Below are positions 42,645-51,648 of a stretch of DNA of 64,000 bases, in pieces (the stretch's first letter is position 1; every line of letters begins with the position of its first letter). The DNA comes from Bacteroidaceae bacterium (GTDB taxonomy: Bacteria > Bacteroidota > Bacteroidia > Bacteroidales > Bacteroidaceae). The notes below the pieces were generated by a model that was not told where the DNA came from, made no database searches, and saw only the letters and a program-made list of their open reading frames with translations. The DNA lies in assembly GCA_017445925.1 (NCBI GenBank), contig JAFSRW010000004.1:29387-93386 (forward strand). The letters are read 5' to 3'. Both the position numbers and the translations under genes were made by a program.

Positions 42645-43523
42645 ATGAAAAGATTGATTTTTACAGCAGCCGTTGCGCTGCTCGCTGCCTCATGCAGCAA
42701 CGAGAATGAAGAGTTAGAAACAGAAACACTGGTTCCTGTGACCGTCCAAGTAAATGACTTCTCAGTAACGCTCGATGAATCAAATACCCGAGCCGAAGAT
42801 GATGTCGCAAACTACGCTGGTGTAAAAGCCATTACCTTGGCATTCTACACCTCAGGTGGCGAAGAAGTCTACAAGGTCACCCAGCAAAAATCTGATAACA
42901 CAACATATACCACCTTTGGGCAGTTCAACCTCAATCTGTACAAAGGTTCCTATACCATGGTAGTTTTGGGCTACGGTCAGGGCGAGGGTGATGTGTTCAC
43001 GCTCACCAGTCCCACAGAGGCTGCATATACCGGAGCTCATGCCCGTGAGACTTTCTCTGCCACTCAGGCAGTGAACATCACCAGCACCAATGCGGTAAAT
43101 CTCAGTGCTACTCTTAATCGTATTGTATCCAAACTGGTAGTCCTGTCAACCGACAATCGTACGGAGGATGCTGCGAATATACAGGTCACCTTCGCAAAGG
43201 GCGGTAAGAGTTTTAACCCCACCACAGGGTTGGCACTTTCCGATGAAGGACTCACCAATACGGTATCCATTTCAGCAGCGGTAGGAAGCAGTTCCACATC
43301 AGCCAGCTATCTCTTCTTGGCTTTTGATGAAGAGAGTATGGATATCACCATCGATGTGTTGGACAACCAGGGCACCTCCATCTCCCATAAGGTGGTTAAT
43401 AATGTGCCTTTTAAGCGTAATCGTTCAACAAAGCTTACGGGCCCCATCTATAGTGCCTCTACCACCGCCACCTTTAAGGTTGAGACCGCATGGGAAACAG
43501 AGACCACCGTCCCCTTTAACTAA
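42645..43523 (+). CDS. Second fimbrillin-like lipoprotein
   Basis: 292 residues. Lipobox AASC (Cys17), Asn/Glu-rich linker, then NTRAEDD (possible Arg-specific processing site) and AITLAFYTSGGEEVYKVTQQ ... NLYKGSYTMVVLGYGQ ... NLSATLNRIVSKLVV, the same core pattern as its neighbour at 41697, so the two are paralogues. Likely exported and surface-exposed. Co-directional, 84 nt after the first, 64 nt before the export gene. The 84-nt gap contains repeated AATAAACC words. Confidence 0.65.
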   Translation: MKRLIFTAAVALLAASCSNENEELETETLVPVTVQVNDFSVTLDESNTRAEDDVANYAGVKAITLAFYTSGGEEVYKVTQQKSDNTTYTTFGQFNLNLYKGSYTMVVLGYGQGEGDVFTLTSPTEAAYTGAHARETFSATQAVNITSTNAVNLSATLNRIVSKLVVLSTDNRTEDAANIQVTFAKGGKSFNPTTGLALSDEGLTNTVSISAAVGSSSTSASYLFLAFDEESMDITIDVLDNQGTSISHKVVNNVPFKRNRSTKLTGPIYSASTTATFKVETAWETETTVPFN

Positions 43524-43587
43524 AAGGGGATTGGGTTTGGCCTCACCTTCTTAGAGAGAAATAAACAAATAACATAATAACGAACCA

Positions 43588-46062
43588 ATGAAAAGATTTC
43601 TTTTAGCGTTTCTATGTCTGACGATGCTCTCCAGTCTCGTCATGGCTCAGGGTATGTCCGATCAGCAGGTCCTGCAGTTTATTGCCAGTGAGGCTAAAGC
43701 CGGTACAAGCCAGACACAGATTGTTACCAAGTTGATGCAGAAGGGAGTGAATATTGAACAGATTCGTCGTCTGCGCAACCAGTACAGCAAGCAGATTTCC
43801 AGCAACGGAATGTCGGGAGCTGCTGATAGCGCTGTGGGTGAGGCCGCTTCTCGCATGAAGCCCAAACGTAATGGTAATGGTACTAAAGATCGCGAACTTA
43901 CCACAGGTCGTATAGGTACTGATGGCACCATTGAGATTGATGCATCTGATGATGTAAATAATGTGGAACAGGATGTGAAAGCCGTACAGGGTACTGCGCC
44001 TGAAGACAAGGGAAAGGAAGTTTTTGGTCGAAGCATTTTCAGCCAAGCTAACCCCAATTTCCAGCCCAATGCCAGTACACCTGTTCCTGACACATACGTG
44101 TTAGGTCCTGGTGATCAGGTGGTGGTAGATATCTATGGTGCTTCCCAGCAGACGTTGATTCATACCATTTCACCAGAGGGAACCATCACCGTTGAAGGAT
44201 ATGGTCCCATTCACCTCAGTGGTCTCACTGTGGCTGGTGCACAGTCCAAGTTGCGTAGCACCTTGGGTTCACGCTATCAGACCAGTAGCCTAAAGGTAGC
44301 TGTTGGTAACACCCGTACCATTCAGGTGAACGTTATGGGCGAGGTAAAAGCACCCGGAACTTACCATCTGTCTTCTTTTGCCAATATCTTCTATGCTCTA
44401 TATAGGGCTGGTGGTCCCAGCGATTTGGGTACGCTGCGTAATATACAGGTCTTCCGCAATGGCCGTTTGGTCACTGTGGTTGACCTTTATGAGTATATCC
44501 TCAATGGCCGTTTGGCAGGTAATATAATTTTGCAGGACAACGATGTCATTCAGGTGCCTACGTACGAGTGTCTGGTGGGCATTACCGGTAAGATTAAGCG
44601 TCCCATGTTCTACGAGATGCGCAAAACCGAGAGTGTTGCTACTTTGTTGAAATATGCAGGTGGCTTTACAGGTGATGCTCATAAAAAGAGTGTTCGTTTG
44701 GTGCGCCAATCAGGTGATCGTTATCAGGTTTACAATGTGGAAGAGTTTGACCAGGCCAATTTTCTGCTTGCAGATGGAGATGCCGTTACTGTGGATAGCA
44801 TGCTAAACCGTTTTGAGAACATGGTAGAAATAAAGGGAGCTGTATTCCGTCCCGGTCAATTTCATTTGGATGCAAACATCTTCAGTGTCAGAAGTTTGAT
44901 TGAAGCTGCTGAGGGCCTTACCGAAGATGCTTATACCGAACATGCCGTACTGCACCGTCTGAAGGAAGACCGTTCTTTGGAGGTTGTACCGGTAGATGTG
45001 AAAGGCATCATGGAAGGTACGGTAGCTGATATTCCTTTGAAGAACGAGGATGTGTTGTTCATCATGACACAAGAGGATCTTCGTCAGCAGCGCACCTTTA
45101 CCATCTCAGGTGAGGTGATGAGCCCCGGCACTTATCAGTATGCGGATAATACCACTATTGAGGACCTCATCGTTATGGCAGGAGGTCTTACTGATCAAGC
45201 CTCGCTCATGAGAGTAGAAGTCAGCCGTGTGTTGCGTGACCCGTTGGCTACAAAGAAGAACGACCAATATACCAAGAAGTACCACTTTGACCTGAAGAAT
45301 GGTCTGGTGATTAACAACGAACGCAATTTTGTGCTGGAACCATACGACCATGTCACCGTCTATGCCAGCCCGGTATTTTCTCAGACTCGTATGATTACCG
45401 TCATGGGTGAAGTGAATTGGGAAGGCACTGTGGCAATGGAGCAACGAAATACGCGTTTGAGTGATGTTCTCTCCATGGTGGGTGGTGCTACTCCTCATGC
45501 CTACTTGAAAGGGGCAACACTGCTGCGTCGCATGACGGATGATGAGCGCAGGCGTATGTCTGCCACCATGTCAGCTATACGCGATATTCTCACGGAGAAT
45601 GGCGATTCCGTCTCTTATGCAAAGCTGGATTTGGACAATAACTATCCCGTTTATATAGATTTGGATAAGGCCATGAAGAATCCTGGTGGAGAGGCAGATA
45701 TCCTCATGCGCGATAGCGACCAGCTCTTTGTGCCGGAGTATGATCCTGTAGTCCGAGTTTCGGGTGATGTTATGTTCCCCAATACCCTTTACTATGAGGC
45801 AGGTAAGAAGTATAAGTATTATGTGGAGGAGTGTGGCGGCTTTGGTCATCGGGCCAAGAAGTCCAAGACGTTCATTGTATATCAGAACGGTAAGGCAGGT
45901 CTTGTAAAGAAGGGTGCGATGCCTGAACCTGGTTGTGAAATCGTAGTGGTGAGCAAGAAGAAAAAGTCTGGTTGGAATATTGCTATGTTTACCAGTGCAC
46001 TCACAGGAATCAGCAGTCTTGCCTCCATGATTACTGCTATTAGTGTATTGACAAGGAAGTAG
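43588..46062 (+). CDS. Wza-like polysaccharide export protein with multiple SLBB domains
   Basis: 824 residues. Signal peptide MKRFLLAFLCLTMLSSLVMA/Q. After a helical N-terminal region and linker, a Poly_export domain starts at about 170 (YVLGPGDQVVVDIYGAS ... ISPEGTITVEGYGPIHLSG), followed by five or six SLBB units (for example VNVMGEVKAPGTYHLSS, FTISGEVMSPGTYQYAD, ITVMGEVNWEGTVAMEQ, VRVSGDVMFPNTLYYEA). A C-terminal hydrophobic segment (AMFTSALTGISSLASMITAIS) may cross the outer membrane. It should form the outer-membrane channel for the polysaccharide together with the Wzz-like protein encoded next. Confidence 0.9.
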   Translation: MKRFLLAFLCLTMLSSLVMAQGMSDQQVLQFIASEAKAGTSQTQIVTKLMQKGVNIEQIRRLRNQYSKQISSNGMSGAADSAVGEAASRMKPKRNGNGTKDRELTTGRIGTDGTIEIDASDDVNNVEQDVKAVQGTAPEDKGKEVFGRSIFSQANPNFQPNASTPVPDTYVLGPGDQVVVDIYGASQQTLIHTISPEGTITVEGYGPIHLSGLTVAGAQSKLRSTLGSRYQTSSLKVAVGNTRTIQVNVMGEVKAPGTYHLSSFANIFYALYRAGGPSDLGTLRNIQVFRNGRLVTVVDLYEYILNGRLAGNIILQDNDVIQVPTYECLVGITGKIKRPMFYEMRKTESVATLLKYAGGFTGDAHKKSVRLVRQSGDRYQVYNVEEFDQANFLLADGDAVTVDSMLNRFENMVEIKGAVFRPGQFHLDANIFSVRSLIEAAEGLTEDAYTEHAVLHRLKEDRSLEVVPVDVKGIMEGTVADIPLKNEDVLFIMTQEDLRQQRTFTISGEVMSPGTYQYADNTTIEDLIVMAGGLTDQASLMRVEVSRVLRDPLATKKNDQYTKKYHFDLKNGLVINNERNFVLEPYDHVTVYASPVFSQTRMITVMGEVNWEGTVAMEQRNTRLSDVLSMVGGATPHAYLKGATLLRRMTDDERRRMSATMSAIRDILTENGDSVSYAKLDLDNNYPVYIDLDKAMKNPGGEADILMRDSDQLFVPEYDPVVRVSGDVMFPNTLYYEAGKKYKYYVEECGGFGHRAKKSKTFIVYQNGKAGLVKKGAMPEPGCEIVVVSKKKKSGWNIAMFTSALTGISSLASMITAISVLTRK

Positions 46063-46088
46063 TTTAACAACTTGAAATAGGAAGTAAT

Positions 46089-47318
46089 ATGTCTGCAGAG
46101 AATCATTATAACGATCAGCAGGTCGAGAACAGAAATAACGAACAGCTCCAGAAGGAGGCATCACCTGTTGGTTTCATGAAGATATACAAGGATCTTCTCA
46201 AGCACAGGAGACTTTATTATAAGGTGCTACCCGTTACCTTCATTTTAGCTGTTATCTATACGCTGTCTTTGCCTAATTATTATTGTTGTACAGTGAGGCT
46301 TTCCCCGGAAATGTCCAGTTCCAGAACAAGTTCCAGTTTATTGTCGCTGGCAAGTAACTTTGGCTTTAATTTTGGCAAGAGTTCTGGTGGAATGGGAACA
46401 GAGGCATTGTTCCCTACTTTGTATCCCGACTTGGTCAACTCCACAGACTTTAAGGTTAGCTTGTTCACTGTACCGGTGACTATCGAGGGAAACAAAGAGA
46501 AGGGCATCAAGGACCGTACCATGCCTTATTATGATTATCTGGTTAATGAGCAGAAAAAATCAGGGCTTTCGGTAATCCTCGGAGCTCCTCGAAAACTGAT
46601 AAAATGGATCTTTGCTTCTGAAAAGGACTCCACAAAAGTTTTGGAGGTTGATCCTTTCCGCTTGACTATGAAACAGGCCATGGTAGTCAAGGCCATTAAC
46701 AAGAAAATTACCTGTGATGTCGATAAAAAGATGATGGTCATCACCATCAAAGTAACTGACCAAAATCCTGTGATTGCTGCCACCATGGCTGATACAGTAA
46801 AGACACGCCTGCAGAAATCTATCACAGATTACCGAACGAGCAAGGTACGCGTGGATATGGAGTATTATGAGAAGATTAATGCGGAAGCGAAGATTCGTTA
46901 TGAGGAAGCACGACAGAAATATTCTGAGTTTGTGGACGCTAACCAGTACATCATCCTTCAGACCGTTCGTCAGAAGCAGGTTGACTTGGAGAATGAGATG
47001 CAGCTTCAGTACAATGCGTATATGCAGACAGCTCAACAACTCTTGGCTGCAGAAGCTAAGGTGCAGGAGGAAACGCCCGCTTTCACCACACTTCAGAGCG
47101 CTACGGTTCCCGTCAGGAAAGCTGGTCCTGCCAGATCTAAGATGTGTTTGATGTTCCTCTTTTTGGCATTTATCGGAACATCTGTCTGGATTCTCTACAA
47201 AGAGGGCGACCTCATGGCCCTCTTCAACTCAAATGATGAAGAAGAGCCTGACACATCAGACACCACAGAACAAACCGCTCTCATCCAAGCTCTTCTCAAC
47301 CTAAATGCTAAAAAGTAA
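46089..47318 (+). CDS. Wzz-like chain-length/polysaccharide co-polymerase
   Basis: 409 residues; two membrane segments (about 43-60 and 350-370) around a periplasmic helical domain with coiled-coil character (YYEKINAEAKIRYEEARQKY). The N-terminal PVGFMKIYKDLLKHRRLYYKVLPV and the C-terminal proximal KAGPARSKM follow the Wzz/GNVR family. No tyrosine-kinase domain is attached. It sets chain length in Wzy-dependent assembly and contacts the export channel encoded upstream (26-nt gap). A terminator-like hairpin follows. Confidence 0.85.
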   Translation: MSAENHYNDQQVENRNNEQLQKEASPVGFMKIYKDLLKHRRLYYKVLPVTFILAVIYTLSLPNYYCCTVRLSPEMSSSRTSSSLLSLASNFGFNFGKSSGGMGTEALFPTLYPDLVNSTDFKVSLFTVPVTIEGNKEKGIKDRTMPYYDYLVNEQKKSGLSVILGAPRKLIKWIFASEKDSTKVLEVDPFRLTMKQAMVVKAINKKITCDVDKKMMVITIKVTDQNPVIAATMADTVKTRLQKSITDYRTSKVRVDMEYYEKINAEAKIRYEEARQKYSEFVDANQYIILQTVRQKQVDLENEMQLQYNAYMQTAQQLLAAEAKVQEETPAFTTLQSATVPVRKAGPARSKMCLMFLFLAFIGTSVWILYKEGDLMALFNSNDEEEPDTSDTTEQTALIQALLNLNAKK

Positions 47319-47423
47319 GAAGACTATTTACCTTAACCTGAGTTCGAGGAAATATAATTGTCTATAAATAGCCTGACACACTGTTTTTTACACTCTTCAT
47401 ACCCGGCAGTCAGGACCTTTTCA

Positions 47424-47475
47424 ACCCCGATTTTTGGAATCGGACTTACATCGGAGGTACATCGGGGTATCTTTT
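47424..47475 (+). terminator. Terminator-like hairpin inside the operon
   Basis: ACCCCGAT (47424-47431) pairs with ATCGGGGT (47461-47468), followed by a five-T run; an inner CCGATT/AATCGG stem is an alternative fold. It would stop transcription before the sugar genes unless the antiterminator acts. The 215-nt gap holds no gene. Confidence 0.65.
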
Positions 47476-47533
47476 TGTTGCTCAGTTACTCATAAATAAA
47501 GTTAAACTCAAGTGCTGCAGATTTTAGAAAAAA

Positions 47534-48289
47534 ATGATTAACGTTGGAATTATTGGATGCGGCTTCGTTGGTGGAGCCTTAAAAGATTGGTTAGAACATA
47601 ATAACCCCGAATGTAAACTTTTTATAAGCGATCCCCCAAAGGGGTATAATGATGATTTAAGTAACATTGATATTGCATTTCTGCAGATTCATGTGCCTAC
47701 AGAAGATGATGGTACACAAGACCTGACATTGATGAAGGAGCTTATTACCAATCTCCCTGATGTGCCTGTGTTTGTACGTACTACTATTCTTCCAGGCACC
47801 AGTGAGCGTCTCTCCAAGGAAACAGGACATCAAGTGTGCTATATGCCAGAGTTCCTTACAGAGCGCACTCATATTGAGGATTTCAAGAAACAAACAATGG
47901 TGTTTACAGGTGCACACGAATTGCTTACAAAGATTTTTGTAGGCAAGAAGTTTACTGTTATGAGCCCATTAGAGGCAGAGTTGACAAAGTATATGCACAA
48001 TGTGTTCGGTGCTTATAAAGTTACCTATTTCAATGCTTGCCGTGAATACTGTGAGCAGATGGGTGGTGATTGGCGTAAGGTCCATACAGGTATGTTGCTT
48101 TCTGGTTACATCAATGATACTCACACCTATGTTCCTGGTCCTGATGGAAAGTTTGGCTATGGTGGAAAGTGCTTTCCCAAGGATGTTAATGCCTTTGCCA
48201 AGATGACTGCAGGTACTCCTCTCGGAGTCCTTTTGGAGCATTTACATGAGTTGAATGTTCATTTCCGTGGAGTAGAAGAGCATATATAA
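47534..48289 (+). CDS. Short UDP-glucose/GDP-mannose dehydrogenase-like protein
   Basis: 251 residues. Rossmann start VGIIGCGFVGGAL, then MPEFLTER, catalytic Lys152 in EAELTKYMHN and catalytic Cys213 in YGGKCFPKD, all as in the nucleotide-sugar 6-dehydrogenase family. The usual C-terminal UDP-binding domain (about 150 residues) is missing and the protein ends naturally. Possibly oxidises a nucleotide sugar to a uronic acid, or acts with another subunit. First gene after the internal terminator-like hairpin. Confidence 0.75.
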   Translation: MINVGIIGCGFVGGALKDWLEHNNPECKLFISDPPKGYNDDLSNIDIAFLQIHVPTEDDGTQDLTLMKELITNLPDVPVFVRTTILPGTSERLSKETGHQVCYMPEFLTERTHIEDFKKQTMVFTGAHELLTKIFVGKKFTVMSPLEAELTKYMHNVFGAYKVTYFNACREYCEQMGGDWRKVHTGMLLSGYINDTHTYVPGPDGKFGYGGKCFPKDVNAFAKMTAGTPLGVLLEHLHELNVHFRGVEEHI

Positions 48290-48323
48290 TCAATTATTGG
48301 TAGAAAATAAATAAAGAAACTAT

Positions 48324-49415
48324 ATGTCAGTTTTTAAGGACAAAGTTCTTTTAATCACCGGTGGAACCGGTAGTTTTGGTAATGCGGTATTGCGCAGGTT
48401 TTTGGACAGCGACATAAAGGAAATTCGTATCCTAAGTCGTGATGAGAAGAAACAGGATGACATGCGTCATTTCTTGCAGGCTAACCGTGGAGATGTGGCA
48501 CATAAGGTGAAATTCTACATTGGCAATGTGCGCCAGCGAGAAGCTGTGGACTTTGTGATGACTGGCGTTGATTATGTATTCAGTGCAGCAGCATTAAAGC
48601 AAGTTCCTTCTTGCGAGTTTTTCCCAATGGAGGCAGTACGCACGAATGTAGAGGGTACAAATAATGTACTTCTAAGTGCGATTGCTCATGGTGTGAAAAA
48701 TGTGGTGGTTCTTTCTACTGACAAGGCAGCTTATCCAATTAATGCTATGGGCATTTCCAAGGCTATGATGGAGAAAGTAGCCATTGCTCAAGGTCGTGCA
48801 CTTGGTATGAATGCGAAGACAACAATTTGTTGCACAAGATATGGAAACGTGATGGCCAGTCGTGGTTCTGTCATTCCTCTTTGGGTTGAGCAGATGATGG
48901 AGGGCAAGCCTATTACTATAACTGACCCGAATATGACCCGCTTCATGATGACATTGGATGACGCTGTGGATTTGGTTATATACGCTTTCACCCACGGTGA
49001 AAATGGTGATCTGTTCGTTCAGAAAGCACCTGCTGCAACTCTTGATGTATTAGCAGAAGCCCTAAAGCAGACTTACGCCAAGATTAATCCGGAGTATGCT
49101 GAAACAGAGGTTAAGGTAATTGGAACACGCCACGGTGAGAAACTTTACGAGACACTGGTAACTCGTGAAGAAATGGCCAAGGCCATTGATATGGGTGGAT
49201 ACTATCGTATACCTTGCGACAACCGTGATTTGAACTATGATAAGTTCTTCACAGAAGGCGACCACAAGGTGGAAACCGTTGAAGAATACCACTCTCACAA
49301 CACCAAGCGTCTGGATGTGGCAGGTATGAAGGAATTGTTGTTGAAACTCAACTTTATCCGTGAAGACCTAGGTTTACAGCCCAGGGCTAAAGCACGTGAT
49401 TACCGTTCGGAGTAG
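48324..49415 (+). CDS. UDP-GlcNAc 4,6-dehydratase/epimerase (FnlA/CapE/WbvB type)
   Basis: 363 residues; extended SDR of the polysaccharide-biosynthesis CapD-like group. NAD-binding GGTGSFGNAVLRRF, LSTDKAAYPINAMGISKAMMEK (active site region), CCTRYGNVMASRGSVIPLW. Members dehydrate UDP-GlcNAc and epimerise at C5 and C3, the first step to UDP-L-FucNAc or UDP-L-QuiNAc. The two following genes supply reductase and 2-epimerase. Cytoplasmic. Confidence 0.87.
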   Translation: MSVFKDKVLLITGGTGSFGNAVLRRFLDSDIKEIRILSRDEKKQDDMRHFLQANRGDVAHKVKFYIGNVRQREAVDFVMTGVDYVFSAAALKQVPSCEFFPMEAVRTNVEGTNNVLLSAIAHGVKNVVVLSTDKAAYPINAMGISKAMMEKVAIAQGRALGMNAKTTICCTRYGNVMASRGSVIPLWVEQMMEGKPITITDPNMTRFMMTLDDAVDLVIYAFTHGENGDLFVQKAPAATLDVLAEALKQTYAKINPEYAETEVKVIGTRHGEKLYETLVTREEMAKAIDMGGYYRIPCDNRDLNYDKFFTEGDHKVETVEEYHSHNTKRLDVAGMKELLLKLNFIREDLGLQPRAKARDYRSE

Positions 49416-49577
49416 AGTTTAGTAGATTAATAGGTTGGCAGTTTAATAGTTTAGTTGGTTAGTAGTTTTATAGGTTAATATGTGAATGGAAAAGATAAGA
49501 TGCTCTTAACTAAACGATTAAACAAAACAAAAAACGACTAAACCATTAAACGAGTAAACAATTAAACTAAATAGTAT
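49416..49577. repeat. A/T-rich intergenic repeats
   Basis: Irregular TTTAAT/TTTAGT words on one half and 8-bp units ending TAAAC (for example CATTAAAC, GAGTAAAC, AATTAAAC) on the other. No gene. Confidence 0.5.
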
Positions 49578-50444
49578 ATGAAATTTTTTATATGTGGCTG
49601 TAATGGTATGGCTGGTCATACTATCAGCTTATATCTTCAGGAGCAAGGTCATAAAGTATATGGCTTTGACCTTCAAGAGTCCAAACTCATCAAGAGTTTT
49701 GCAGGAAATGCATTTGATACTGAGACTATAGCTCGAGTTATTAAGGAAGGCAAGTATGACACTGTTATTAACTGCATTGGAGTGCTGAACCAGTTCGCAG
49801 AGAACAACCATGCTCTGGCTGCATTCTTGAATAGTTACTTCCCCCACTTCTTGGCAAAAACTACCGAGGGTACAGATACTCAGGTTATCCACATGACTAC
49901 CGACTGTGTGTTTTCTGGTAAAAAGGGTGGCTATACGGAACGTGACTTGCGTGATGGTGAAACATTCTATGATAGAAGCAAGGCACTTGGTGAGTTAGAT
50001 GATGAAAAGAACCTCTCTTTGAGAAATTCCATTGTGGGAGCTGATATTAACCCAAAGGGTATTGGGTTGCTGAACTGGTTCATGAATAACACCACAGGTG
50101 AGCATCCTGTGGTGAATGGCTATACGAAAGCTATGTGGACAGGCCAGTGTACTTATCAGTTGGCTAAAACTATGGAAGCTGCTGCCAAGGAACGTGCTTA
50201 TGGATTGGTGAATGCTGTACCAGACACAGACATTTCTAAATATGAATTGCTGAAGCTCTTTAACAAGTATCTGCGTGGCGGTCGTGTTCAAGTAAATCCT
50301 GTGGAGGGCGTAAATGCTGACAAGAGCCTGAAGCGTACCAACTGGGATTTTAATTACCGCATACCTGACTATGAGCAGATGGTAGCTGAGATGGCCGAAT
50401 GGATTCAGCGGCATAAATCGTTGTACCCTCATTATGCCTTATAG
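49578..50444 (+). CDS. RmlD-like nucleotide-sugar reductase (WbvR/FnlB role)
   Basis: 288 residues; SDR with a MKFFICGCNGMAGHTISLYL start, DTVINCIGVLNQ, MTTDCVFSGKKGGYTE and YDRSKALGE (Tyr-x-x-x-Lys). It lacks the C-terminal cupin domain of CapF/FnlB (about 370 residues) and looks like dTDP-rhamnose reductase RmlD. In Vibrio and related UDP-L-QuiNAc pathways the reductase (WbvR) is RmlD-like, so UDP-L-QuiNAc is the better guess here than UDP-L-FucNAc. Between the dehydratase and 2-epimerase genes. Confidence 0.8.
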   Translation: MKFFICGCNGMAGHTISLYLQEQGHKVYGFDLQESKLIKSFAGNAFDTETIARVIKEGKYDTVINCIGVLNQFAENNHALAAFLNSYFPHFLAKTTEGTDTQVIHMTTDCVFSGKKGGYTERDLRDGETFYDRSKALGELDDEKNLSLRNSIVGADINPKGIGLLNWFMNNTTGEHPVVNGYTKAMWTGQCTYQLAKTMEAAAKERAYGLVNAVPDTDISKYELLKLFNKYLRGGRVQVNPVEGVNADKSLKRTNWDFNYRIPDYEQMVAEMAEWIQRHKSLYPHYAL

Positions 50445-50479
50445 TTTAATGATATTCTATAGTTTAAGAGTTTAAAAAG

Positions 50480-51607
50480 ATGAAGAAACTAAAGTTAATG
50501 ACAATAGTAGGTACTCGTCCTGAGATAATCAAGATGAGTGCTATCATTAAGAAAGCAGATAGGTATTTTGACCAAGTGTTGGTACACACTGGTCAGAATT
50601 ACGACTATACGCTGAACGAGGTTTTCTTCAAAGATCTTGGCCTGCGTGAACCTGACTATTACCTGGGTGTAGTAGGTGAAAATCTTGGTCAGACCATGGG
50701 TAATGTAATAGCTAAGAGTTATGAACTGATGGCAGAGGTAAAACCGGATGCAGTGATTGTTCTTGGTGATACCAATTCTTGCCTATGTGTAATTTCTGCT
50801 AAGCGTTTGAAAATCCCTATTTTCCACATGGAAGCCGGTAACCGCTGCAAGGATGAAAACCTTCCAGAAGAGGTTATCCGCAGGATTGTGGATGTGACTA
50901 GCGATATTAATTTGTGTTATAGTGAGCACGCAAGGCGTTATATCCTTGAAACAGGTGTGAAACCGGAATATACTTATGTAGTCGGTTCACCGATGGCGGA
51001 GGTGTTGAAGGACGTCCTGCCTCAGATTGAAGCATCGAACGTTTTGAATGACTTGAACCTTGAGCCAAAGAAGTACATACTTCTTTCTGCTCACCGTGAG
51101 GAGAACATTGATATTGAGCAGAACTTCTTCTCATTGATGAACGCAGTGAATACCATGGCTGAGACCTACAATATGCCTGTGCTCTATAGCTGCCATCCTC
51201 GTAGCCAGAAAATGATTGAGAAACGTGGCTTTAGGTTCAATGACAAGGTTATCCAGCATAAACCCCTTGGTTTCTTTGACTATAACAAACTCCAGCAAAA
51301 TGCTTTCTGTGTAGTAAGTGATAGTGGTACCGTACCGGAAGAGGGTGCTTTCTTTGGATTCCCCGCAGTAAGTATTCGCACCTCTACCGAGCGTCCTGAG
51401 GCTATGGATAAGGGCGTGTTTACTATTGGAAGTATTACCTCTGAGGCTGTTTGTCAGGCTGTGGAATTAGCCGTGGCTATGCACGCAAATGGAGACGATG
51501 CATGCCCAGTTCCTGCATATACGGATGAGAATGTGTCCATTAAGGTGATAAAGCTCATTCAGAGTTATGTGGGAATTGTGAATAAGATGATTTGGAAGAA
51601 ATCCTAG
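50480..51607 (+). CDS. UDP-N-acetylglucosamine 2-epimerase-type enzyme (WecB/FnlC/WbvD)
   Basis: 375 residues, full length for non-hydrolysing 2-epimerases. TIVGTRPEIIKMSAII at the N-terminus, VLVHTGQNYDYTLNEVFF, GDTNSCL, MEAGNRC, SAHREENID, and SDSGTVPEEGAFFGFP in the C-terminal domain. It would epimerise C2 of the 6-deoxy-HexNAc made by the two enzymes encoded before, giving UDP-L-QuiNAc or UDP-L-FucNAc. Confidence 0.9.
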   Translation: MKKLKLMTIVGTRPEIIKMSAIIKKADRYFDQVLVHTGQNYDYTLNEVFFKDLGLREPDYYLGVVGENLGQTMGNVIAKSYELMAEVKPDAVIVLGDTNSCLCVISAKRLKIPIFHMEAGNRCKDENLPEEVIRRIVDVTSDINLCYSEHARRYILETGVKPEYTYVVGSPMAEVLKDVLPQIEASNVLNDLNLEPKKYILLSAHREENIDIEQNFFSLMNAVNTMAETYNMPVLYSCHPRSQKMIEKRGFRFNDKVIQHKPLGFFDYNKLQQNAFCVVSDSGTVPEEGAFFGFPAVSIRTSTERPEAMDKGVFTIGSITSEAVCQAVELAVAMHANGDDACPVPAYTDENVSIKVIKLIQSYVGIVNKMIWKKS

Positions 51608-51648
51608 TTCTGACTTAGTCTTCGCGAAAGAACAAAAGGCTTTGTATA

